Part shown: positions 11,201 to 19,258 of the stretch, one piece after another
Numbering within the stretch: position 1 is the first letter of the stretch
Layout: each line of letters begins with the position of its first letter
Assembly (NCBI RefSeq): GCF_000092505.1
Contig: NC_014136.1
Location: forward strand, 1,758,501-1,822,500
Direction of reading: 5' to 3'
DNA: 64,000 nt
Origin: Leuconostoc kimchii IMSNU 11154
GTDB lineage: Bacteria > Bacillota > Bacilli > Lactobacillales > Lactobacillaceae
Notes under the pieces: model-generated
The model's database searches: none
Told to the model about the DNA's origin: nothing
The model's input: only the letters and a program-made list of their open reading frames with translations
Position numbers and translations under genes: made by a program

Positions 11201-11962
11201 GCAAAAAAGATTATAAATTATGAATATAGCAATCAAAGTGCGAGCCATACTGCAGCTTATCAGTCGGTAAGCGAGATGAAACGCTTGTTTGAAGACCCAG
11301 ATCGTCCTGAGTTACAAACAGTTGATGTGCTCGAAAATGGTGATTTTAGACCAGCTAACGTATTAGTTAACCAGTCACTTGCATTACCTGAATTCATGAC
11401 AGATGGGTCAAAAAAGCCTTCAAGCGCGGCTGTAGGTGTTGCAACACATCTGATGCTGCAAATGCTTGATTTTAAAGTTATTCAAACGCGTCAAACACTT
11501 GAAAAATTACGTGATGATTTAGTGATTAGTCACCGAATTTTACCACAAGTAGCAGCCTTAGTTAATATTGATAATTTAATGGCTTTTTTGGAAACAACGT
11601 TTGCCCAACAAATCATAAAACATGTTGATACACTACGTCGAGAGGCAACATTTGCGATGATTATACCTGCTAATCAAATTTATAAAAACGTGATTGATGA
11701 TGAACCAGTGCTAGTTCATGGTATTATTGATGGGTACTTTATTGATGAAACGACTAAAATGATTACCATTTTTGATTATAAAACAGATTTTATTCGTCAT
11801 GATCGCATTGATGAAGATTTGAAAAAATTGGCAGCACGATATAAGGGGCAATTACGTTTGTATCAGCGGGCTTTGCAGCAAGAATACCCTGAGTATATAT
11901 GCCACACACCGCAGCTCATCTCATTAAGCATTGGCCGTGTTGTCGATATAGCATTAGCTTAA
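8237..11962 (+). CDS. rexA: ATP-dependent helicase/nuclease subunit A
   Basis: UvrD-like helicase subunit of the RexAB complex. Visible motifs are Walker A ([10 protein letters not shown], near residue 25), [15 protein letters not shown] (Ia), [13 protein letters not shown] (Walker B), [13 protein letters not shown] (III), [17 protein letters not shown] (V) and [13 protein letters not shown] (VI). A C-terminal nuclease domain has GIIDGYF and IFDYKTDF with catalytic Asp and Lys. I chose ATG 8237 because AGGGAG lies about 10 bases upstream; an in-frame GTG at 8228 is too close to that site. The gene overlaps the end of rexB by 23 bases. Length (1,241 aa) is normal for AddA/RexA. Confidence 0.95.
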   Translation: MATQFTINQQRAVQETGHNILVAASAGSGKTTVLIERLIQKILAGTSVENFLIVTFTHAAANEMRERLEIAIEKRLQTADEHLKRFLQEQLLLLPAANISTIDAYALRLIENYYHVIGLDPQFRLLSDTAERDMLRQDVLNNVFSDFYEETHVQHANFLALVTNFGDPTHDDQLQNIVLKLADFAEARPDGSAWLQSLREDDLTHASDLTQSDMYRHEIRPIVESTINQLMAAAKDIQILTDGIPEFKKTQAGFLDMTTYLSGIQSCLVDGKWDVIRDQIMQSPKISIETKASKGVKEEPEMLAILSQATTVKNKIIGSKSDIKKLADTFFRFNEKNWLSIQYDSNQLTQTLILLTQTFREAFTEAKRTAKLVDFPDLGALALQILADEATQKTVSGQFSEILVDEYQDINQLQETLLSQVSNGQNMYMVGDVKQSIYGFRQAEPSLFTQKYKRFAQGNNDDTRIELADNFRSQNNVTQVTNLIFTQLMDEKLGDIAYLGEAKLVPKAAYPVDVPAVFDVDVITTTSSESHQDETAQMADEPTFEKRQAQYARLADKILKLRQTTIFDRKNDPAGMRPVEYADIAILTRSKAGYIDLVAALRQAGIPVQVDSVGNYFQTMEIYLMLDVLRVVDNPHQDVPLVAVLRSPMFNLTENDLAAIRLTDQKHDFWTALKEFSKSDAQGKVILDLFQKWHLLAIQNDLVTLIWTIFDDTAWLDYVAGMPGGAQRQANLHALYDYARTYQTNNNAGLFRFVRYIEQLQDNDGQLGEAPQEADVQAVRIMTIHASKGLEFPIVFLPEFDKDFNTKDLTGNVLIQKDAGIGMDYMQPDALVSMSTLQKLTVQQALKRQSWSEEMRLLYVALTRAEQQLHIIGSVKVDDDGKSTRLTELWQLAKKTSGQFLAEDLRLSAKSYLDWLVISLARTKNEILEGWLGDGELPRLVGPETLLDGQITINLIDDTTIEPILDDISIAETAQPENTAYSVDDFTQAKKIINYEYSNQSASHTAAYQSVSEMKRLFEDPDRPELQTVDVLENGDFRPANVLVNQSLALPEFMTDGSKKPSSAAVGVATHLMLQMLDFKVIQTRQTLEKLRDDLVISHRILPQVAALVNIDNLMAFLETTFAQQIIKHVDTLRREATFAMIIPANQIYKNVIDDEPVLVHGIIDGYFIDETTKMITIFDYKTDFIRHDRIDEDLKKLAARYKGQLRLYQRALQQEYPEYICHTPQLISLSIGRVVDIALA

Positions 11963-11966
11963 TCTG

Positions 11967-11993
11967 ATATGTCATGTAATAGATGACATATGT
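11967..11993 (+). terminator. Weak hairpin terminator after rexA
   Basis: ATATGTCAT, 7-base loop, ATGACATAT, then GTTTGTTATT. The 9-bp stem is AT-rich and the T tract is broken, so termination may be partial. Confidence 0.45.
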
Positions 11994-12029
11994 TTGTTAT
12001 TATAAGCAACATCTATGCATAGAATAGTG

Positions 12030-12035
12030 TAAAAT
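12030..12035 (+). promoter_or_regulatory. -10 box of gluP; predicts a leaderless mRNA
   Basis: TAAAAT, six bases (agagcc), then the gluP ATG at 12042. No ribosome-binding site precedes the ATG. A second possible -10, TAGAAT at 12020-12025, would give a leader of about ten bases. Confidence 0.45.
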
Positions 12036-12041
12036 AGAGCC

Positions 12042-12731
12042 ATGATAATATCTTTTAAACAACAATTCAAACAAGCGCCGATAACGGTTAGCATTTTAAC
12101 ATTAACTGTGCTTATTTTCATTCTAGAACTTGTTATCGGGGGCGGACAAACCGATGATGGTCAATTACTCGTGGTACTAGGTGCTAAATGGGGGCCATAT
12201 ATTAAGTTGCATCATGACTATTGGCGGCTAGTCACACCATTGTTTTTACATGCTGGTTTTATGCATGTTTTTACTAATATGTTGACATTATGGTTTATTG
12301 GGCCACTTGTAGAATCATCATTTGGTAGTCGTAAATTTCTTATTTTATATTTGTTTAGTGGTGTAATTGGTAATATTTTCTCGTATCTATTTGCGCCATT
12401 GACGGTTTCTGTGGGTGCATCTTCTGCACTCTTTGGACTGTTTGGTGGTATGATTTTGTATGCCATACAATTTAAAGATGATCCACGCATTCGATCTCAA
12501 GGAACTGTGATGATCATGTTTGTTGCTTTAAATTTAGTGACAGGTTTTGCGACTACAGGTATCGATATGTGGGGACATATCGGTGGTTTAGTAGGTGGTA
12601 TGATTTTTACGATTATCGTTGGGTTTTATGGTCGTTCGGGTAAATATCCATTGATGATGCGTATAACAATGATTTTTGTAACTATCATTATTTTAATACT
12701 AATGGTTATTTCGAAAGGTGGTGTGGCATGA
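12042..12731 (+). CDS. gluP: Rhomboid family intramembrane serine protease
   Basis: Integral membrane protease that cleaves transmembrane helices. The 229-aa product has about six or seven hydrophobic segments. It carries the rhomboid signatures HAGFMHVFTNM (His and Asn in helix 2), GASSALFGLFGG (catalytic Ser in GxSx) and HIGGLVGGMIF (catalytic His). Unlike B. subtilis GluP it lacks TPR repeats. It overlaps yqgQ by 4 bases, and glucokinase follows after a hairpin; the order gluP-yqgQ-glk is also the order known in Bacillus. Substrate unknown. Confidence 0.92.
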   Translation: MIISFKQQFKQAPITVSILTLTVLIFILELVIGGGQTDDGQLLVVLGAKWGPYIKLHHDYWRLVTPLFLHAGFMHVFTNMLTLWFIGPLVESSFGSRKFLILYLFSGVIGNIFSYLFAPLTVSVGASSALFGLFGGMILYAIQFKDDPRIRSQGTVMIMFVALNLVTGFATTGIDMWGHIGGLVGGMIFTIIVGFYGRSGKYPLMMRITMIFVTIIILILMVISKGGVA

Positions 12732-12934
12732 AAAACTTCTATGATATATTAACTTTTTTAAAGTCTTTTGGTGTCTATATTCATGTTGGTAAGCGCTTAT
12801 GGGATATTGAAATGGCGGCTTTAGAAGTTGATAACTTACATCATGCTGATGTGATTAATGATAAAGAGTATGCAACGATGAAGCTGATATTGGCGCATGA
12901 ACATCACTTAGAGGAAGCGCAACCAAGCGATTAA
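12728..12934 (+). CDS. yqgQ: YqgQ (DUF910) family small protein
   Basis: 68 aa with the DUF910 pattern: FYDILTFLKSFGVYIHVGKRLWDIEMAALEV, then a helical LHHADVINDKEYATMKLILAHEH. The family forms a small helical bundle and occurs between the rhomboid gene and glucokinase in Bacillales and Lactobacillales. Its function is not established. ATG overlaps the gluP stop (ATGA), with AAAGGTGG just upstream, so translation is coupled. Confidence 0.85.
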   Translation: MKNFYDILTFLKSFGVYIHVGKRLWDIEMAALEVDNLHHADVINDKEYATMKLILAHEHHLEEAQPSD

Positions 12935-12966
12935 ATTTAAGGAATTGAATCGGTTACTGAAAAGCA

Positions 12967-12996
12967 TGAAAACGCTTGCAAATTGCAAGCGTTTTC
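12967..12996 (+). promoter_or_regulatory. Perfect 14-bp hairpin that is also a cre-like site, before glk
   Basis: GAAAACGCTTGCAA and its exact reverse complement flank one central A (12968-12981 / 12983-12996). The left half reads TGAAAACGCTTGCA (12967-12980), 13 of 14 matches to the CcpA consensus TGWAANCGNTNWCA. The hairpin may also end the gluP-yqgQ transcript (TTTTC tail). TTGCAA (12976-12981) and TAGAAT (13000-13005), 18 bases apart, form a promoter for glk, so CcpA bound here would cover its -35. Confidence 0.6.
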
Positions 12997-13038
12997 TGTT
13001 AGAATGAGTGGGTAATCAATTTTGAGGAGGAATGATGT

Positions 13039-14028
13039 TTGGTTCGAATTGACCAAGCATTAACTAACATGGCTAAAGATAAATTAATTGGTGTTGACCT
13101 TGGCGGTACGACGATCAAATTCGCTATTTTAACTGAAGATGGTGAAATTCAGCAGAAGTGGTCGATTAAAACAAATATATTTGATCAAGGGGCACATATT
13201 GTGCCAGATATTATTGATTCAATTAATCATCATCTTGATTTGTACCAACTTGATGCAGAACGTATTATTGGTATTGGCATGGGGACACCGGGAACTGTAA
13301 ACCGTCAAACTGGTACGGTAACAGGTGCATTCAATTTAAATTGGAAAACAGAACAAGCGGTTAAAGCAGATATTGAAGCAGGCACAGGATTTACGCTGAC
13401 AATTGATAATGATGCCAATGCAGCTGCATTGGGAGAAGCATGGCGCGGTGCAGGTAACAACGATGGTGAAGTCTCATTCATCACGCTTGGTACTGGCGTT
13501 GGTGGTGGCTTAGTTGCCAATGGTGAGCTAATTCACGGTACAGCTGGTGCAGGTGGTGAAGTTGGGCATGTTATTGTCGAACCAAACGGTTATTTGTGCA
13601 CATGTGGTAATCGCGGTTGTTTAGAACAATATACTTCAGCCACAGGCGTTGTTCATTTGGCACAAGATTTTGCTGAAGAATATGTTGGCTCATCTAAACT
13701 TAAAGAATTAATTTCTAATGGTGAAGAAGTGACTTCAAAAATCGTATTTGATTTGGCAAAAAATGGTGATTTTCTAGCCAATGAGGTGGTGAATAAAGTT
13801 GCTTATTATTTGGGCTACGCAACGGCGGCCATGGCTAATATTCTCAACCCTTCAGCTATTGTTATTGGTGGTGGTGTTGCGGCAGCTGGTGAATTTTTGC
13901 GCGCGCGTGTCGAAAAAAATTGGCAGATGTTCGCTTTTCCAACAGTGCGTCAAAGTACACGTGTAAAATTAGCTGAGTTAGGCAATGATGCGGGTGTCAT
14001 TGGTGCTGCTTCATTGGCTCGTGTCTAA
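13039..14028 (+). CDS. glk: Glucokinase, ROK family
   Basis: Phosphorylates cytosolic glucose to glucose-6-phosphate, feeding the phosphoketolase pathway. The 329-aa ROK protein has the ATP motif LIGVDLGGTTIKFA, the substrate segment IDNDANAAALGEA, the ROK signature GEVGHVIVEPNG and the zinc motif CTCGNRGCLEQ, and the second phosphate motif IVIGGGVAAAG. The TTG at 13039 is chosen because GAGGAGG lies eight bases upstream; an internal ATG at 13069 has no ribosome-binding site but would still keep the whole domain. Sequence suggests CcpA control. Confidence 0.93.
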   Translation: MVRIDQALTNMAKDKLIGVDLGGTTIKFAILTEDGEIQQKWSIKTNIFDQGAHIVPDIIDSINHHLDLYQLDAERIIGIGMGTPGTVNRQTGTVTGAFNLNWKTEQAVKADIEAGTGFTLTIDNDANAAALGEAWRGAGNNDGEVSFITLGTGVGGGLVANGELIHGTAGAGGEVGHVIVEPNGYLCTCGNRGCLEQYTSATGVVHLAQDFAEEYVGSSKLKELISNGEEVTSKIVFDLAKNGDFLANEVVNKVAYYLGYATAAMANILNPSAIVIGGGVAAAGEFLRARVEKNWQMFAFPTVRQSTRVKLAELGNDAGVIGAASLARV

Positions 14029-14047
14029 ATTTAGAATGTATAATTTT

Positions 14048-14070
14048 GCGACCAACTGGTTGCTTTTTTT
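14048..14070 (+). terminator. Rho-independent terminator after glk
   Basis: GCGACC, AACT loop, GGTTGC and seven T residues. TATAAT at 14113-14118 then serves the next gene. Confidence 0.85.
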
Positions 14071-14181
14071 ATACACTTTTTAATAAATAGCACGTTAGCG
14101 TCTAAAAAAAGGTATAATGGAAGGTAATTGTTATTTAAATTTTAAACTAAAATCAATATTTTTATAGAAAGAAGAAACAAT

Positions 14182-14970
14182 ATGATTACTTTAAAGTCAC
14201 CACGAGAAATTGAAGCCATGCGACAATCAGGTGCAATTATTGCAGGTATGCACCATATGCTACGTGATTTAATTAAGCCGGGTATTGACACTTGGGAAAT
14301 TGAAACAAAGTCACGTGAATATATTGAAAGTCATGGTGGTGTGGCCTTACAAGTTGGTTTTGAAGGCTTTAAATATGCGACAACTATTAGCGTGAATAAT
14401 GAAGTTGCGCATGGTTTGCCTCGTAAAGGCCTACACTTAAAATCAGGTGATTTAGTTAAAGTTGACACAGTTGTTGGTCTCAATGGTGCTGTGTCAGACT
14501 CTGCTTGGTCGTACGCTGTCGGGCAGGTATCACCAGAAATAGAGAAGTTAATGGCTGTTACAAAAAAGTCGATGTACTTAGGCATTGATCAGGCTGTTAT
14601 TGGTAATCGTATCGGCGATATTGGTCATGCAATTCAACAATACACGGAAGTTGAACATCATTATGGTGATGTCCGTCAGTACATTGGGCATGGTGTTGGG
14701 CCAACTATGCATGAAGAACCACAAGTGCCACATTATGGCAAACCAGGACATGGTATTCGCTTACGTGAGGGCATGGTTATTACGATTGAACCAATGATTA
14801 ATATTGGTGGTTGGGAAGTAGATACTGATCAAACCGAGGAAGATGGTTGGACAGTAACAACAACTGATGGTTCATGGTCAGCACAGTACGAACATACATT
14901 AGCAATCACAAAAGACGGTCCCAAAATTTTAACGAGTCAAGATCCAGAATTTGATGCACAATATTTGTAA
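14182..14970 (+). CDS. map: Type I methionyl aminopeptidase
   Basis: Removes the initiator methionine from new proteins in the cytosol. At 262 aa it keeps all metal ligands: Asp in VKVDTVVG and VSDSAW, His in GHGVGPTMHEEP, Glu in MVITIEPMI and Glu in QYEHTLAIT. Also present is the substrate His in HGLPRKG. AGAAAGAAG upstream is the ribosome-binding site; TATAAT at 14113 gives a leader of about 55 bases. It is followed after 15 bases by the first polysaccharide gene, which may read through from here since no terminator separates them. Confidence 0.95.
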   Translation: MITLKSPREIEAMRQSGAIIAGMHHMLRDLIKPGIDTWEIETKSREYIESHGGVALQVGFEGFKYATTISVNNEVAHGLPRKGLHLKSGDLVKVDTVVGLNGAVSDSAWSYAVGQVSPEIEKLMAVTKKSMYLGIDQAVIGNRIGDIGHAIQQYTEVEHHYGDVRQYIGHGVGPTMHEEPQVPHYGKPGHGIRLREGMVITIEPMINIGGWEVDTDQTEEDGWTVTTTDGSWSAQYEHTLAITKDGPKILTSQDPEFDAQYL

Positions 14971-14985
14971 AAGCGAGTAAGAAAT

Positions 14986-15621
14986 TTGAAAATCAAGCCA
15001 AAACATAAATCATATTTGATAGCCAAACGTATTATTGATGTGGTTTTTGCGTTACTTGGATTAATTATACTGTCACCAATATTTTTGATTGTTTTTATAC
15101 TGTTAAAAATAGATAGTCCAAAATCGCCAGCACTGTTTGAACAACGACGGATTGGTCGATACGGCAAACCATTTAATATTTATAAATTTCGATCTATGGT
15201 GCCAAATGCTGAAGAAATTTTGAAGGCTGATACTGTTTTGTATCAAAAGTACGTTGCAAGTGGTTATAAATTACCAACAAAGGAAGATCCGCGCATTACA
15301 AAGTTAGGATCTTTTTTACGCCGCTCAACAATTGATGAATTACCACAATTTTGGAATATGTTAGTTGGCGATATGAGCCTGGTTGGCCCTCGGCCTATTG
15401 TAGCTGAAGAGTTAAAAGAATACGGTGACAACATTGACCTTTTCCTTTCAGTTCGTCCAGGCGCACTAGGTCTATGGCAGGCAAGTGGACGTTCATTAAT
15501 TGAGTATCCAGAGCGTACACAAATAGAGTTAGAGTATGTTGCAAATGCTGGTTTCTTTTATGATATTAGCATTGTATTTAGAAATGTTATTGCAATATTC
15601 AAATCAGAAGGTGCTTATTAA
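14986..15621 (+). CDS. Priming sugar-phosphate transferase (undecaprenyl-phosphate acceptor)
   Basis: Membrane enzyme that starts exopolysaccharide or wall-polysaccharide repeat synthesis by moving a hexose-1-phosphate onto undecaprenyl phosphate. The 211-aa product is the short form: one N-terminal hydrophobic hairpin (VVFALLGLIILSPIFLIVFIL) then the catalytic part with RRIGRYGKPFNIYKFRSM, RITKLGSFLRRSTIDELPQ and NMLVGDMSLVGPRP. The acidic DELPQ and VGPRP motifs are family hallmarks. Start is TTG with only a weak site (GCGAGTAAG), so expression may be modest or coupled to map. The sugar is not predictable from this. Confidence 0.9.
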   Translation: MKIKPKHKSYLIAKRIIDVVFALLGLIILSPIFLIVFILLKIDSPKSPALFEQRRIGRYGKPFNIYKFRSMVPNAEEILKADTVLYQKYVASGYKLPTKEDPRITKLGSFLRRSTIDELPQFWNMLVGDMSLVGPRPIVAEELKEYGDNIDLFLSVRPGALGLWQASGRSLIEYPERTQIELEYVANAGFFYDISIVFRNVIAIFKSEGAY

Positions 15622-15636
15622 ATTGGTACAATAATT

Positions 15637-16410
15637 ATGGTAGAAAAAATTCAAATTTTGGTCGCGGCTCATAAACAAGTGCCCATGCCAACACAAAGCA
15701 TATATGTACCAACACAAGTTGGTGCAGCATTGTCAGCTGAACATTTTGACGGCTTTGTTCAAGATAATACAGGACGCAATATTTCTAGTAAAAATCCATA
15801 TTTTAACGAACTTACAGCGTTATACTGGGCGCGTTATAATAGTGACGCCGAGGTTATTGGTTTGGTCCATTACCGGCGTTTTTTCTCGTTTTCAAGGCAA
15901 AAAAATAGTGCTAAAATTTTAGATGAGTCAACAATACGTGCCTTATTATCACAAAAAAGTGTCATTGTGCCTAAAAAAAGACGTTATTGGATTGAGAGTA
16001 GTGAATCACACTATCGTCATGCACATCATGGTGTCGCACTAGACGTTTTACGTGAGGTTATTGCTACTAAGCAACCAGACTACTTAACAGCTTATGATTA
16101 CAATATGGCACAAACTTGGGCACATATGTTTAATATGTTTATTATGCCTCGTGCTGAGTATAATGATTATATTGACTGGTTGTTTGATATTTTGTTTGCA
16201 GTCGAGCAGAAAATACAGTCGGATGTTGTCGATTGGGATGCTTATGAAAAACGTGTTTATGGTTTTTTAAGTGAACGATTACTTGATGTTTGGTTAGAAA
16301 AGAATCATATCAGTTATATTGAAGTACCTGTTGTTTTTATGGAGAAGCAAAATTGGCTATTAAAGGGTGGTAAGTTTTTAGCCAGAAAAATTGGATTTGG
16401 ACGTGTTTAA
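15637..16410 (+). CDS. DUF4422 glycosyltransferase
   Basis: 257 aa matching the DUF4422 family found in capsule and exopolysaccharide loci: the N-terminal IQILVAAHKQ, the YVPTQVGAAL segment, NPYFNELTALYWARYN, IGLVHYRRFF and the C-terminal RVYGFLSERLLDVWL. Homologues transfer galactose or galactofuranose-type sugars in streptococcal capsules; donor and acceptor here are unknown. No ribosome-binding site precedes the ATG. TGGTACAAT (15624-15632) sits only four bases before it, so either a near-leaderless mRNA or coupling to the gene 15 bases upstream is possible. Confidence 0.82.
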   Translation: MVEKIQILVAAHKQVPMPTQSIYVPTQVGAALSAEHFDGFVQDNTGRNISSKNPYFNELTALYWARYNSDAEVIGLVHYRRFFSFSRQKNSAKILDESTIRALLSQKSVIVPKKRRYWIESSESHYRHAHHGVALDVLREVIATKQPDYLTAYDYNMAQTWAHMFNMFIMPRAEYNDYIDWLFDILFAVEQKIQSDVVDWDAYEKRVYGFLSERLLDVWLEKNHISYIEVPVVFMEKQNWLLKGGKFLARKIGFGRV

Positions 16411-16505
16411 TAGCGTAAATGTAGATGCATTGTAGTGATAAACTAATCGCTACACGCAGTGAGTAGTAGAGTTAAACTTAATCTATAAAAATTCCCTAAG
16501 TCAGG

Positions 16506-16511
16506 TATAAT
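16506..16511 (+). promoter_or_regulatory. -10 box of glf; predicts a leaderless mRNA
   Basis: TATAAT, six bases (ggagat), then ATGATG at 16518. Upstream at 16431-16454 is a 9-bp hairpin (TGTAGTGAT/ATCGCTACA) without a T tract, so its role is unclear. Confidence 0.5.
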
Positions 16512-16517
16512 GGAGAT

Positions 16518-17714
16518 ATGATGACAAATAAATTTAATACAAAAAATTATGATTATCTAATCGTAGGTGCTGGGCCATTTGGCATGATTTTTGCTTATGA
16601 AGCAGCCAAACGTGGTAAAAAATCTTTGATCGTTGAAAAGCGTCCCTATATTGCAGGAAATATGCATACACATACTGAACATGGTATTACAGTTCATGAT
16701 TTCGGGGCCCATATTTTCCATACTGATAACAAAGAAGTATGGGATTATATTCGTCAATTCGCTGAATTCAACGGGTATCAAAACCAAGTTGTAGCAAATT
16801 ATAAGGGCACATTATATAATCTGCCTTTCAACATGAATACGTTTTATCAAATGTGGGGTACAAAGACACCTGATGAAGCACAAGCTAAAATTGCCGAACA
16901 AAAGGCTTCGGCTTTAAAAGACTTGGGTAATCACGAACCACGTAACTTAGAAGAACAAGCAATTTCCCTCATTGGCACGGATATTTATGAAAAACTAATT
17001 AAGGGCTATACTGAAAAGCAATGGGGACGTCAAGCAACAGAATTACCTGCCTTTATTATCAAGCGTCTTCCCGTTCGTTTTATTTATGACAATAATTACT
17101 TTAACCATCGTTATCAAGGTATTCCGGTAGGTGGTTACACGCAAATATTTGAGCGTATGTTGGCACAGTCAGAAGGATTAGTAGATGTCATGACAGATAC
17201 AGATTTTTTTGATCACAAAGAGACGTTATTGTCAGAGTTTCCACGTGTGTTGTATACAGGGATGATCGATCAGTTTTTCGATTATAAATTTGGCGAATTA
17301 GAGTACCGGTCATTGCGATTCGAACACGAAGTCATCGATTCTGATAATTATCAGGGAAATGCGGTGATTAACTATACGGATGCACAAACACCATATACAC
17401 GAGTAATGGAGTGGCGACATTTTGATGGTTTGGCAAATGCTGGTAAAACGATCATTACGAAAGAGTATCCACAAGAGTGGCATCGTGAAAAAGAAGCATA
17501 CTATCCAGTCAATGACGATAAGAACACGAAAATATATAAACAATATGCGCAAGAAGCACGACAAAATCACCCAGAAATTATATTTGGAGGTCGGTTAGGA
17601 AAATATCGTTATTTTGATATGGATCAAGTGCTAAACGATGTTTTGAATACTGTACGCCAAGAGTTTAATATCAGTGCTGATTTTAATTTTGCACATGATA
17701 ACGTTGAATTATAA
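16518..17714 (+). CDS. glf: UDP-galactopyranose mutase
   Basis: Flavoenzyme interconverting UDP-galactopyranose and UDP-galactofuranose, the donor of Galf residues for surface glycans. The 398-aa product has the FAD motif LIVGAGPFGMIFAYEAAKRGK, HTDNKEVWDYI, the substrate-binding region EKQWGRQATELP and IPVGGYTQIFERML, and the C-terminal GRLGKYRYFDMDQVL. Size is typical. The first ATG (16518) lies six bases after a consensus -10; a second ATG at 16521 has GGAG five bases upstream. Its presence predicts Galf in the local cell-surface polymer. Confidence 0.94.
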   Translation: MMTNKFNTKNYDYLIVGAGPFGMIFAYEAAKRGKKSLIVEKRPYIAGNMHTHTEHGITVHDFGAHIFHTDNKEVWDYIRQFAEFNGYQNQVVANYKGTLYNLPFNMNTFYQMWGTKTPDEAQAKIAEQKASALKDLGNHEPRNLEEQAISLIGTDIYEKLIKGYTEKQWGRQATELPAFIIKRLPVRFIYDNNYFNHRYQGIPVGGYTQIFERMLAQSEGLVDVMTDTDFFDHKETLLSEFPRVLYTGMIDQFFDYKFGELEYRSLRFEHEVIDSDNYQGNAVINYTDAQTPYTRVMEWRHFDGLANAGKTIITKEYPQEWHREKEAYYPVNDDKNTKIYKQYAQEARQNHPEIIFGGRLGKYRYFDMDQVLNDVLNTVRQEFNISADFNFAHDNVEL

Positions 17715-17750
17715 GCCCGAGGTGGGTGTACATAAGAAATAGGATCAAAA

Positions 17751-18710
17751 ATGACAGAAAATAACCGCAACTACCCAATTGAAAAGTCAGATGTATTATC
17801 ACTTGTGGTTCCGGTGCATAATGAAGAAGCAACGATTCAAACTTTTTATGAAACGGTATCTGCTTTAAAAAACAAGTTAACAGCTACAATACATTATCAT
17901 TTTATTGATGATGGTTCGACAGATAGTACACTTAGTATTTTACGTGAATTAGCTCATCAAGATGAAAATGTTCATTATATTAGTTTTTCTCGTAATTTTG
18001 GTAAGGAAGCTGGGCTTTATGCTGGTTTGCAACAAACTACTGGGCAGTATGTTGCTGTGATGGATGTTGACTTACAAGATCCACCAGAATTATTACCACA
18101 GATGTTACATGAAGTTCAAAATGGGGATTACGATGCCGTAGGGACAAGGCGTGCTGACCGTGCAGGTGAAGCCAAAATACGATCATGGTTTTCAGCACAG
18201 TTTTATGTCTGGATGAATAAAATCAGTGAAACACAGTTAGTTGATGGTGCGCGTGATTATCGCGTGATGACACGTCAAATGGTTAATGCCATTTTATCAA
18301 TGAGTGAGAATCAGCGGTTTAGTAAGGGCATATTTAGTTGGGTAGGTTTTAAAACAAAATACATTTCATTTGAGAATAGAGAACGTACTGCTGGTAGTAC
18401 ATCGTGGTCATTTTGGTCATTGTCAAAATATGCTATTGAAGGTATTGTCTCATTTTCAACGTTCCCACTAACTATCATAACTGGTCTAGGTTTTGTATCT
18501 TTTATTATTTCGCTAATGAGTGCAGCATTTATTGTGATACGTGCTTTAGTATATAATAACAGCGTTGATGGTTGGCCTTCGATGGTGACCATTATCTTAT
18601 TTATTGGTGGGATACAGTTATTGAGTCTAGGGGTCATTGGTCGATATATTGCAGCAATATTTTTAGAATCAAAACATCGACCAATTTATATTACGCGAGA
18701 AGAAAAATAA
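17751..18710 (+). CDS. GT2 family membrane glycosyltransferase (GtrB/DPM-like)
   Basis: 319 aa. The N-terminal GT-A domain has LSLVVPVHNEEATI, FIDDGSTDSTL and the catalytic MDVDLQDPPE (DXD-type), then GARDYRVM. Two C-terminal membrane helices follow (about residues 235-260 and 270-295). This architecture belongs to enzymes that load a sugar onto undecaprenyl phosphate at the inner face of the membrane (GtrB, CsbB, YfdH). I infer that it makes an undecaprenyl-phosphate sugar for side-chain decoration of a wall polymer. AATAGGA precedes the ATG; tagD follows 19 bases downstream. Confidence 0.88.
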   Translation: MTENNRNYPIEKSDVLSLVVPVHNEEATIQTFYETVSALKNKLTATIHYHFIDDGSTDSTLSILRELAHQDENVHYISFSRNFGKEAGLYAGLQQTTGQYVAVMDVDLQDPPELLPQMLHEVQNGDYDAVGTRRADRAGEAKIRSWFSAQFYVWMNKISETQLVDGARDYRVMTRQMVNAILSMSENQRFSKGIFSWVGFKTKYISFENRERTAGSTSWSFWSLSKYAIEGIVSFSTFPLTIITGLGFVSFIISLMSAAFIVIRALVYNNSVDGWPSMVTIILFIGGIQLLSLGVIGRYIAAIFLESKHRPIYITREEK

Positions 18711-18729
18711 TTTAAAAGGATTATCAAAA

Positions 18730-19161
18730 ATGAGAAGAGTCATTACATATGGTACTTTTGATATGTTACATTATGGGCATATCAACTTGTTGAAACGTGC
18801 TAAGGAAATGGGCGACTATTTAATTGTTGCGTTATCGACTGATGAATTTAATTGGCATGCTAAACAGAAAAAAACTTATTTTTCATATGAAAAACGTAAA
18901 CAATTATTAGAAGCCATTCGTTATGTTGACTTGGTCATTCCTGAAGAATCATGGGATCAAAAAACATCTGATGTTAAGCTGTATCAAGTTGACACTTTTG
19001 TTATGGGCGACGATTGGGCAGGACAATTTGATTTTATTCAAGAAAAAACTGATGCAAAGGTTGTTTATTTAGCACGAACGCCAGAAATTTCAACGACACA
19101 AATTAAAAAAGACTTGAATACGAAAGACTTGGCAACAGATCATGAATCTAAAATCAATTAA
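18730..19161 (+). CDS. tagD: Glycerol-3-phosphate cytidylyltransferase
   Basis: Makes CDP-glycerol from CTP and glycerol-3-phosphate, the precursor for glycerol-phosphate wall polymers. 143 aa with TYGTFDMLHYGHINLLKRA (the HxGH nucleotidylyltransferase motif), DYLIVALSTDEFN, YVDLVIPEESW and RTPEISTTQIK, a slight variant of the usual RTEGISTT. AAAAGGA is the ribosome-binding site. Sitting among glycosyltransferases, it suggests glycerol-phosphate decoration of the same glycan or wall teichoic acid synthesis; no CDP-glycerol polymerase is seen in the window. Confidence 0.93.
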   Translation: MRRVITYGTFDMLHYGHINLLKRAKEMGDYLIVALSTDEFNWHAKQKKTYFSYEKRKQLLEAIRYVDLVIPEESWDQKTSDVKLYQVDTFVMGDDWAGQFDFIQEKTDAKVVYLARTPEISTTQIKKDLNTKDLATDHESKIN

Positions 19162-19178
19162 TGTATGTTGATAAGTCT

Positions 19179-19203
19179 AAAAAAGGCAGTTACTGTCTTT
19201 TTT
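19179..19203 (+). terminator. Terminator after tagD
   Basis: AAAAAAGGCAG, TTA loop, CTGTCTTTTTT; the stem includes one G-T pair. Also readable on the opposite strand. Confidence 0.8.
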
Positions 19204-19258
19204 ATTATGATATATGATTCAGAATTTTAAAATCTGGTACCATAAAAAAGGAAGCAAC

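Noticed and set aside
16431-16454. Hairpin before glf as a terminator
   Set aside because: The 9-bp stem is real but no T tract follows; left as an unexplained structure.
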